From NCBI GenBank assembly GCA_024398785.1, contig JAKSIO010000001.1, positions 1 through 64,000 on the forward strand: 64,000 nucleotides of DNA, given 5' to 3'. Below the pieces are notes generated by a model. The model had not been told where the DNA came from and ran no database searches. It worked only from the letters and a program-made list of their open reading frames with translations. The position numbers and the translations under genes are program-made. Numbering within the stretch: position 1 is the first letter of the stretch; every line of letters begins with the position of its first letter. The stretch comes from Bacteroidaceae bacterium (GTDB lineage: Bacteria; Bacteroidota; Bacteroidia; Bacteroidales; Bacteroidaceae). Below are positions 36,066 to 43,156 of this stretch, piece by piece.

Positions 36066-36499
36066 TGGGCAATTGACGCCATCTCTCGTCCAAGCTGGCG
36101 GATAGCACCAAGGATCTGTTCGGTTCTCTGAGCGGATGGCTTCTTTATTCCATAGATATATCTGGAAAGGAGACTCTTATTTATGCCGATGGTACGGGCG
36201 ACTTCAGAGACATTCAACTGCGGAAATCTTTTGAAGACATCAGCAATGGGATTGTTTGTATCGGGCTCAGCCGTTTCAAAGAAACTGCTGATATGGATGT
36301 CCTCATCGATTTCATCCCAGCGGATATCATCTCCGTCGATTCCGATTTCAAACTGGGCACGCTGCTGTGGAGTGGATTCGAAAAGAAGTGGAAAAGCCTC
36401 AAGAGGACGGCTGTATTCATTCCCTTGATCGGTCAGGATGAATATCCTTTCATCACTGAACCATAACTTAACAATTGCTTCCATAATTGTACTACTCAT
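36062..36499 (-). CDS. DUF2442-XRE antitoxin-like protein
   Basis: About 145 residues from the ATG at 36499; an ATG at 36484 is also possible. The N-terminal about 75 residues fit DUF2442 (VKLWFSDERIFILTDQGNEY, then RPLEAFPLL). A helix-turn-helix follows: LNVSEVARTIGINKSLLSRY (about 95-115). DUF2442 proteins pair with DUF4160, here encoded immediately upstream and overlapping by a few bases. The HTH suggests it represses its own operon. Confidence 0.8.
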   Translation of the reverse strand: MSSTIMEAIVKLWFSDERIFILTDQGNEYSRPLEAFPLLFESTPQQRAQFEIGIDGDDIRWDEIDEDIHISSFFETAEPDTNNPIADVFKRFPQLNVSEVARTIGINKSLLSRYIYGIKKPSAQRTEQILGAIRQLGREMASIAQ

Positions 36500-36725
36500 C
36501 AAAATACTCGTTCCATGCCTTAATCATTTCCTCTTTGTACTGCTTTACAGCATCAACGGCTTTCTTTAGGTCGGCTGGCTTGATGCCATTATTCTCGACG
36601 ACTTCAGCTGTCTCAATACTTATCTTGGCTTTGCCGTCACCGTTCTTGACATGAACGTGCATAGGGAGATGCTCATCCGAATAAAAGAAAAAGCGAAGGC
36701 CGAAAAGGAACAGAATTGTAGGCAT
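36492..36725 (-). CDS. DUF4160 family protein (toxin-like partner)
   Basis: A 77-residue protein. GLRFFFYSDEHLPMHVHVKN is the DUF4160 hallmark, followed by a helix rich in lysine and glutamate. Such proteins pair with DUF2442 in toxin-antitoxin-like operons of mobile regions; toxicity has not been shown to my knowledge. It is the first gene of the set. A truncated second copy of its start lies at 30924-30971. Confidence 0.75.
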   Translation of the reverse strand: MPTILFLFGLRFFFYSDEHLPMHVHVKNGDGKAKISIETAEVVENNGIKPADLKKAVDAVKQYKEEMIKAWNEYFDE

Positions 36726-37002
36726 AATCGTAACATTAAATCAAGGCAAATATAGGTATAATTTTTTATACCCGAACTATGACATTAAAGTTTTTAAGCG
36801 ATTTGCAAGTGTTATCCACGAGGATGTACAAACATCCTGAATAATATACAAACAAACGAGTGTATTTGTGAACTTCCCCTGAATATTGCTGTCAATTATT
36901 AATATTAAGTGATTATGCACGTATTTTATTCAAACAAATTCTGACTTCTGAGGATTTTAAATGAGATTTTGTATTAATTATTTAGCCCAACACCATCATG
37001 TC
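36726..37002. repeat. Degenerate intergenic module R3
   Basis: This gap holds the upstream region of DUF4160 (GGTATAATTTTTTATACC, a short inverted repeat at 36751-36768), the GTTATCCACGAGGATG box at 36811, ATACAAACAAA at 36846, and a decayed 52-bp element at 36928-36974. The DUF2795-end copy is not recognisable. Confidence 0.7.
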
Positions 37003-39897
37003 TTATGATATCAGCCACCTTTCAACCTTTGCAATAGTCAGATTAGGATAGTTGTTTGAATGAAAATATTCCAAGACTTTCTCCGAAGCAACTTTCAACA
37101 ATAAAATATCCGCACTATTAGATTTCCAAATCTCTTTTACATATTGAGAAACTCCATGAACGGCAACTCTATCAGATAACCGATGAGTCACCAATTCAAA
37201 TTCAAAAGAAGTCCAGATTCCATATTTTAGGTAATCTGGCCAATCATTCAATTGAGAGTTATCCACCTGAAATTTTGTTTTAACAAAAGATATAATCGCT
37301 CTGACATTATCAGCAAATTGATTCTGCAAGATATTTACTAATTCTAGAACCTGATCGACAGACTGATTGGTTTTGATCGCAATATCCGCATAACTTGCTC
37401 CCGTCATAAACTGTTTAGCGACATCATAAAACATTTGCGATAGAATATCATTATTAAGCAGTTCTAATTTTTGAAGCAATGGAATCAAATACAAAAGAAA
37501 GTCATCTTGATTAGACTCATTAAAGTTGCTAAATTTCATTGCATCTTCCACACAAATAGTGACATTAATGTTATCGAACTTCTTTATCGAAAGTCCCGTT
37601 CCCAAATAAGTTATATAGTCTCCATTATCAGCAATTTCTTTTAGCCTTGTATATCGTGCCTCAAACACCTTTTTTAGCATCTTCCGATCAATCTCTGAGC
37701 CCAATTTATATGCCAAAGAAGACTGACATATTGTTTCAACATTGATAGACTGAAAATCATTGTTATCAGAATATCGCGTTATCATCAAATCAATTCCATC
37801 TGACAACTGCTCTGTTTCCAATAATGTATTAATTTGCTCATAGTTTGCTTCCTGCAAATTATTATTAGACATAGCATTTACCAACTCATATAGAGTTCCC
37901 CTGACTGGAGGTATTCGAGCGGACTTTATTGCATCTCGCACCTTTCTCTCAACATTTCCTTTGGCTGTTTTTTGCACAATGACCAGGCCATATTTTTGCT
38001 GACCAGCACGCCCGACTCGCCCAATTATATTCTTTATTGATGATAATGGAAGAAAAGAAACATTTCCGCGATAACTCGAAGGATCGACAAGACTATGAAT
38101 CACCATCGTCTTAATTGGCAGATTAACCCCTTCAGCTAAAGTTGATGTACTGACAATCAAAGGCAACGCTGAGTTGGCATAGGCATTTTCTATGGCATCT
38201 CTTATATCTTGAGGCAAGTCTCCATGATGATAGGCAAACCCTTTTTTTACATAAGTTGCCAGCGGATAGTCTATCCCTAATTGGAAACATATATATTCGC
38301 ATAATTCATTCAAGATGTTCTCATCCTTTGACAATAATCTGGGGCTTAACTCCGGCACGCAATCCACCATTCTATTCAATTTGGAACAAACTGTGACACA
38401 ACCAACATTATTTGTTTTAGTCGTTGTATATATCATCACTGGGCCGGCTCGCAATGCGTTTAGCGCAGTCATACATGTCACCGCGGTTTTCGTGGATAAT
38501 AGGCCCTCACACTGTTTCTTATCAGCAAATCCACTTATAGTAAAGCTAGTCTCATTTAACCTCCTATCCCAAATATCAAGTTGAATTGAATTGTCGATTA
38601 CACTAGACACGCCGTAACGAAGCTCACACGGTCTGTAATTACTTTTTCCTACCTGATTCTCTTCACCTCCCAGCCAGACATTTATATCTTCAATATTTGG
38701 AATGATAGCCGAAAGAAAAAGAAAACGCTTGTGCTCTTGTTTCATTAATCGTGTAATTAACAACTCATAACTTATCCCTCGACCAATATCATCGAGCAAC
38801 TGTCCTTCATCGCAGATTATTAGGCTAAACTCTCTTAGTTCCTCATCCAAAACTCCCTCAAGTGTAATAAATGTTTCAGGCGTTGAAACAAGCAATTGGG
38901 CATCCTCTATTGAAGAATCTTCTACATCTAATAGGTTTCCGCCGTACTTACATGCACATTTAATATTCAGGATCCTGCCCACTTTCCTAAATCGCATTTT
39001 CAACTCACGGCTCAATGAGCGCAAAGGTGCCAAATACAACACCTTAGCTATCGGATTGCGTTTGAGTTCCTGATATATCAGCAATTCGGTAATATAAGAT
39101 TTTCCCCCACTAGTAGCCATCCCTAGGCTGAAAGAGTGTTCAAAAGAAAGCAGACCGTTTTCTAATGCATCTCGTTGAGAAGAAAGAAACGATAATATGT
39201 GCTCTCCTTTTGAATAGTTTACATAATCGGCCCAATCTGTACTCGGGTCATAATGCTTCAAATCTTCCCATAGGTTGTTTTTTCGAAAACGGTGTAAGAC
39301 ATATAGCAATATTAATGAATCCGTGAAATCCCTTACTGAATAAAAATCATTCTTATTGATTTTATTCTCATACTCTCCTACAATTCCATCTAATAATTCA
39401 GCATAGCCATAAGACATGTAATTATCAAATGGTTCAATTATTCCCAAGTATTGTTCCCTTTCTTTCTTAACAATCCTACATCCAGAGATGACGTAATACA
39501 ATAATTTTGCGCTATCAGTTTCGTAATCTTCTATTCCGAACCTTCTGAGTAATAATGATGCAATTGCCTCATATCCACACACGTAGTATATTGCGGCAGC
39601 AAATAAGTGGTTATTTTGTATGTTAACTCCTGAAAAGCCGTCCCTGGTGTGTGCTTCGGAATATACGATGAGACCACGAGCTACCTCAACTAATGAATCC
39701 TTTTGTTTCTCAGCTATTGATTCATCAGATGCTTTATCCAGTTCCTCCATACACTTCATCATCCGAAAGATAAGAGTAATATAAAAATCATCTTGATTCT
39801 CCTTGAAATCAAATATGAAATCATTCTTTACTCCATATGCCCTCATCATCTCATAAGCTTCAACATCGATAAATGCCTTTTTCAATTTTTCGTCCAT
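37003..39897 (-). CDS. hamB: Hachiman helicase HamB
   Basis: A 964-residue superfamily 2 helicase. Walker A lies in MATSGGKSYITELL (about 260-273), motif Ia in YLAPLRSLSREL, motif II as DEGQ (about 363-366), motif III in FLSAIIPN, motif V in VSTSTLAEGVNLP and motif VI in IIGRVGRAGQQ. It fits HamB because a DUF1837 HamA gene ends 5 bp upstream on the same strand. In Hachiman the helicase watches DNA and unleashes the HamA nuclease on phage infection. Confidence 0.88.
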   Translation of the reverse strand: MDEKLKKAFIDVEAYEMMRAYGVKNDFIFDFKENQDDFYITLIFRMMKCMEELDKASDESIAEKQKDSLVEVARGLIVYSEAHTRDGFSGVNIQNNHLFAAAIYYVCGYEAIASLLLRRFGIEDYETDSAKLLYYVISGCRIVKKEREQYLGIIEPFDNYMSYGYAELLDGIVGEYENKINKNDFYSVRDFTDSLILLYVLHRFRKNNLWEDLKHYDPSTDWADYVNYSKGEHILSFLSSQRDALENGLLSFEHSFSLGMATSGGKSYITELLIYQELKRNPIAKVLYLAPLRSLSRELKMRFRKVGRILNIKCACKYGGNLLDVEDSSIEDAQLLVSTPETFITLEGVLDEELREFSLIICDEGQLLDDIGRGISYELLITRLMKQEHKRFLFLSAIIPNIEDINVWLGGEENQVGKSNYRPCELRYGVSSVIDNSIQLDIWDRRLNETSFTISGFADKKQCEGLLSTKTAVTCMTALNALRAGPVMIYTTTKTNNVGCVTVCSKLNRMVDCVPELSPRLLSKDENILNELCEYICFQLGIDYPLATYVKKGFAYHHGDLPQDIRDAIENAYANSALPLIVSTSTLAEGVNLPIKTMVIHSLVDPSSYRGNVSFLPLSSIKNIIGRVGRAGQQKYGLVIVQKTAKGNVERKVRDAIKSARIPPVRGTLYELVNAMSNNNLQEANYEQINTLLETEQLSDGIDLMITRYSDNNDFQSINVETICQSSLAYKLGSEIDRKMLKKVFEARYTRLKEIADNGDYITYLGTGLSIKKFDNINVTICVEDAMKFSNFNESNQDDFLLYLIPLLQKLELLNNDILSQMFYDVAKQFMTGASYADIAIKTNQSVDQVLELVNILQNQFADNVRAIISFVKTKFQVDNSQLNDWPDYLKYGIWTSFEFELVTHRLSDRVAVHGVSQYVKEIWKSNSADILLLKVASEKVLEYFHSNNYPNLTIAKVERWLIS

Positions 39898-39902
39898 AAG
39901 AA

Positions 39903-40736
39903 TTAGGTATTAGACAATTGCGCATAAACCCTTTCATAGAGTAATTTTAAATCTTTAATTGGCACAAAGAGCACTCTAATTTCAGGAAAATTAGCAAATA
40001 AATCAGGTGGCAATTTGGAAAATTGTTGAGCTGTATATGCACTATCTATTATTGCAACAGCGGAATGTTCCTTATGATATGATACGGTGCAATACGGATT
40101 TGCAAAACGAAAAATCTTATCATATTCTTCTTTTAGCCCTAAGTCCTTATACCTAACAAGTAAATAATTTATAGTTTCTGCGGCTCGGGACACTCGATCT
40201 TTTTCTGCATCCATAACAGCATCAATAAACACGCATTCTGGTTTTCCTGACTTATAATCACTTTCAACCTTATAATTCCCGGCCGGCCCTGTCGATCTTA
40301 CCTTCGCTTCAAATGAATACATAGCATCATCGATTAACGGCCCATTCTCACCCAATTTGAAGAGTATTACATCAGAATAATGACTCGCAGCGTCTTTCTT
40401 ATCTTTTAACCGCCACTTCATTGGGCAGACATTAACATCCGTTTGCCATACCTGAGTTGCTAAATAATATGTTAATATTTCCCCAAAATCACCAGCAACC
40501 ACAGCAGTCGATTTCGGCAATCGTTCTTGAATTTCTTGCTGTCTCGTTGTATTAAAATCATTGACTATCTGTACAAGTTTTTCTTCTTTGATATATGCTT
40601 CTCTAAATGGAACAAGGCAATCATTGATAAACTGTGCCGATAAGGCATCATTAAAAACGTAAGCAGTAATGCCATAGGCAGAATAAGTAGTTTTATCTTC
40701 CGTGAAATATTTGTCAATAAATGCCATATTTACCAT
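39903..40736 (-). CDS. hamA: Hachiman effector nuclease HamA (DUF1837)
   Basis: A 277-residue DUF1837 protein. The nuclease core is visible: GDFGEILTYYLA (Glu about 86), then SHYSDVILF (Asp about 122) and YSFEAKVR (Glu 143, Lys 145), a D-x20-E-x-K arrangement typical of PD-(D/E)XK enzymes. It is predicted to degrade DNA when released by HamB, giving abortive defence. It lies upstream of hamB in the usual order. An ATG 9 bp downstream (MAFIDKYF) is an alternative start. Confidence 0.87.
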   Translation of the reverse strand: MVNMAFIDKYFTEDKTTYSAYGITAYVFNDALSAQFINDCLVPFREAYIKEEKLVQIVNDFNTTRQQEIQERLPKSTAVVAGDFGEILTYYLATQVWQTDVNVCPMKWRLKDKKDAASHYSDVILFKLGENGPLIDDAMYSFEAKVRSTGPAGNYKVESDYKSGKPECVFIDAVMDAEKDRVSRAAETINYLLVRYKDLGLKEEYDKIFRFANPYCTVSYHKEHSAVAIIDSAYTAQQFSKLPPDLFANFPEIRVLFVPIKDLKLLYERVYAQLSNT

Positions 40737-40804
40737 TTATTATTTTAGGACTGAAAGGTGTCCTGTAAATTTCTATTATTTATCCATGAGAATGAACCAT
40801 AACA

Positions 40805-41869
40805 CTACTTGTCCTTAATCTCATTCTCTATATCTTCTATGGAAGGGAGTGTCCCCTTGAAATTCTCTGGGAATAGTTTACTAAGCTCATATTCTGATAT
40901 TCCTATAGGTTGAGACGTAGATTCCAAGGCATACTGTGCAAGGACGGTATCCTTATCTTTACAAATCAGAAGGCCAATAGTAGGATTATCATGCTCGCCT
41001 TTCAGCTGATGGTTGACAGCCGAGACATAAGTTCCAAGTTGGCCAATGTCACCTGGTTTGAATTTGGTAACCTTAACCTCAATGACCACATATGATCGTA
41101 TTTGGGTGTTATAGAAGAGAAGATCAATGAACTGCTCAGTATCTCCTACCACCAGGCGATATTCACGCCCCATATATGCAAAGCCGGATCCAAGTTCCAG
41201 CAAGAATTGACTGATGTTATTTTCTAATGCCTTTTTCAGTTCATTCTCATGATATGGTTGTGTTACTGCGGCGAAATCAAACGTGTATGGGTCCTTCGTA
41301 ATCTCTTGTGCAAGGTCGCTCTGAGTATCAGGAAGAGTTAGTTCAAAATTGCTGATAGCCTTACCCAATGGTTCTTGACTGTCAAGTTCAACCATGTTGA
41401 GAAGGACTGCTCTAGACCATCCGTTGATATGTGTCTGGAGTACATAGTAGAATGCCCTTTGAGGGTTTTCCGAAAACTTATCTATGATATAGCGGTGATG
41501 TCCCCAAGGAATTGAGAATAAAATCTGCTTGATTCCATCTTCGCCAAATTTTTCCACAACTTGTGGAAATTTTACAAACAATTGATTATAAGAAGTATAG
41601 AATCTCTTTGTGTAATACATGTTAATGGGAGAAAGACCTTTTACACCTGGAAGATTTCTTCGGAGATCCTGACTGATGGCATTCATCGTACCTGTTCCAT
41701 ATTTCTTTTCCAGATTCATGTCAACAATATCCTTTCCCAATTCCCAATAGAATTCTATCAGAGCGTTATTGACACTGACAGCCGCTTTTATCTGGCTATT
41801 ACGGAATCTTCCACAAACTCCAAGAACCCATTGCCTATATTCTTCATCAATATTGATTAACTGGCTCAT
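40805..41869 (-). CDS. DUF1016 (YhcG-type) PD-(D/E)XK nuclease-like protein
   Basis: A 354-residue protein. The DUF1016 N-terminal domain covers about 1-150 (ALIEFYWELGKDIVDMNLEK, MNAISQDLRRNLPGVKGLSP). The C-terminal YhcG nuclease domain has DTEQFIDLLFYN and SYVVIEVKVTKFKPGDIGQL, giving Asp and E-x-K. Family members accompany restriction-modification and phage-defence loci. It is 68 bp upstream of hamA on the same strand and may be co-transcribed or a separate cassette. Confidence 0.88.
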   Translation of the reverse strand: MSQLINIDEEYRQWVLGVCGRFRNSQIKAAVSVNNALIEFYWELGKDIVDMNLEKKYGTGTMNAISQDLRRNLPGVKGLSPINMYYTKRFYTSYNQLFVKFPQVVEKFGEDGIKQILFSIPWGHHRYIIDKFSENPQRAFYYVLQTHINGWSRAVLLNMVELDSQEPLGKAISNFELTLPDTQSDLAQEITKDPYTFDFAAVTQPYHENELKKALENNISQFLLELGSGFAYMGREYRLVVGDTEQFIDLLFYNTQIRSYVVIEVKVTKFKPGDIGQLGTYVSAVNHQLKGEHDNPTIGLLICKDKDTVLAQYALESTSQPIGISEYELSKLFPENFKGTLPSIEDIENEIKDK

Positions 41870-42170
41870 CCCTTTTTTGAAAATATAAGAATTAAACTAA
41901 TAGAATAACCATATATTATACAATCAGCGTCCAACAAATGATTTGTATATCACGACACTCCACCTTTGTGTATTATAGGAAGTCTCCCGTGTTATCCACG
42001 AGGATGTACAAACATACTGAATTTTATACAAACAAACTCGTTTTTTGAGCTATTTTTAGCGTAAAATACAAACAAATTCGGTGTTTTTAGGACATAAAAA
42101 ACAGCGATACAAACAAATTAATTTTTGTCTATATCGCTGATTATAAGTTAATTATCGCGTATAATTGCGC
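41870..42170. repeat. Right-end intergenic module R4
   Basis: No gene. From about 41990 it carries the GTTATCCACGAGGATG box, three ATACAAACAAA motifs (42026, 42066, 42107) and a hairpin with arms CAGCGATA/TATCGCTG (42102-42139). It then joins the intact DUF2795 gene end. Confidence 0.75.
42102..42139 (-). terminator. Probable terminator of the DUF2795 gene
   Basis: CAGCGATA (42102-42109) and TATCGCTG (42132-42139) pair, with further A/T pairing inward. It lies 32 bp beyond the DUF2795 stop on the minus strand. Confidence 0.5.
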
Positions 42171-42392
42171 TTAATATTCCTCCTCGTTGAAGAAAAAGTC
42201 TTCTTTGCTGGGGTAATCGGGCCAGATATCTTCTATTGATTCATATATATCACCTTCGTCTTCAATCTCCTGCAGGTTCTCAATAACCTCTAGTGGAGCT
42301 CCTGAACGTACTGCATAATCTATCAGTTCATCTTTTGATGCAGGCCATGGCGCATCTTCAAGTTTTGAGGCCAATTCAAGTGTCCAATACAT
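42171..42392 (-). CDS. DUF2795 domain protein
   Basis: About 73 residues from MYWTLELASKLEDAPWPASK; the ATG at 42392 is preferred, and the 18-codon extension overlaps the promoter. It is a helical acidic protein with the DUF2795 core KDELIDYAVRSGAPLEVIEN and an acidic tail ending NEEEY. The function is unknown. Its last 23 bp are duplicated at 31391 and 33204, marking this gene's 3' end as the probable island insertion point. Confidence 0.85.
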   Translation of the reverse strand: MYWTLELASKLEDAPWPASKDELIDYAVRSGAPLEVIENLQEIEDEGDIYESIEDIWPDYPSKEDFFFNEEEY

Positions 42393-42418
42393 AGTTTTTT
42401 GATTTTTCAAATTTTGCG

Positions 42419-42426
42419 CAAAAGTA
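42419..42426 (-). promoter_or_regulatory. -7 promoter box for the DUF2795 gene
   Basis: TACTTTTG on the minus strand fits TAnnTTTG, 26 bp upstream of the preferred ATG. Confidence 0.5.
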
Positions 42427-42478
42427 ATATAAAATTGATATACCAAACAATAATCATCATTTTTTTTCAGCCTTTTTG

Positions 42479-42486
42479 TATATTTG
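42479..42486 (+). promoter_or_regulatory. -7 promoter box for the corrinoid adenosyltransferase gene
   Basis: TATATTTG on the plus strand fits TAnnTTTG and is 27 bp before the chosen ATG at 42514. It excludes the upstream TTG start at 42484, which lies inside the box. Confidence 0.55.
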
Positions 42487-42513
42487 CATAAACGGTCAAT
42501 AAATGAGCATTAT

Positions 42514-43074
42514 ATGGGAAAATGCAAAATCTATACAGGAGGTGGAGATAAAGGGCATACAAGCCTTGTAGGCGGGAAACGGGTTTCAAAGACGGACCTT
42601 AGAGTAGAGGCATACGGCTGTATTGACGAACTGAACGCAAACCTTGGGCTTTTGTTGGCGAATATACATGAACAGCAAAACCCATGCCGGGAGTTGAAAG
42701 ACCAGCTGGTCTGGATTGAAAACAAACTTTTCTGTATTGGCTGTGCGTTGGCCACACCAGCCGACTGCAAGTGCCCTGTCACTATTCAGCAGGACTGCAA
42801 TGCAACCATTGAAGGATATATCGATGCCATAGACCTCCAACTGCCTGCACTGAACAGTTTTGTTCTGCCTGGCGGAACCGTGGCTGCCGCTCAGGCTGGT
42901 GTTGCGCGCAGCGTGTGCCGCCGTGCCGAGCGTGAGATTCTAAGACTCAACAGTGTTGAACCTGTTGACAGTGCAATACTTGTGTTCATGAACCGCTTGT
43001 CCGATTATCTGTTTGTGTTGTCCCGTCTTTTGAATGTTGTGACTGGTACCCCAGAACTTTTCTGGAACAAATAG
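42514..43074 (+). CDS. PduO-type cob(I)yrinic acid a,c-diamide adenosyltransferase
   Basis: About 186 residues from MGKCKIYTGGGDKGHTSL, which is the ATP-binding motif of PduO/MMAB-type enzymes. VEAYGCIDELNANLGLL and FVLPGGTVAAAQAGVARSVC with RRAERE complete the active site. It adds the adenosyl group to cob(I)alamin, feeding B12-dependent enzymes such as methylmalonyl-CoA mutase, which suits a succinate/propionate former. The gene stands alone. No cobalamin riboswitch is visible in the short leader. Confidence 0.93.
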   Translation: MGKCKIYTGGGDKGHTSLVGGKRVSKTDLRVEAYGCIDELNANLGLLLANIHEQQNPCRELKDQLVWIENKLFCIGCALATPADCKCPVTIQQDCNATIEGYIDAIDLQLPALNSFVLPGGTVAAAQAGVARSVCRRAEREILRLNSVEPVDSAILVFMNRLSDYLFVLSRLLNVVTGTPELFWNK

Positions 43075-43108
43075 GAGTTTGTTTCCGTATTTTTTGTTCT
43101 GCAGTTTT

Positions 43109-43116
43109 TACATTTG
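43109..43116 (+). promoter_or_regulatory. -7 promoter box for the GH9 gene
   Basis: TACATTTG fits TAnnTTTG, 40 bp upstream of the GH9 ATG. Confidence 0.5.
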
Positions 43117-43156
43117 GTACTGTGTGTAAGTCTAAGTACAAAAATTAACCCGATAT

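Noticed and set aside
42479..42514. Cobalamin riboswitch before the corrinoid adenosyltransferase gene
   Set aside because: The leader is only about 30 nt and has no B12-box-like sequence.
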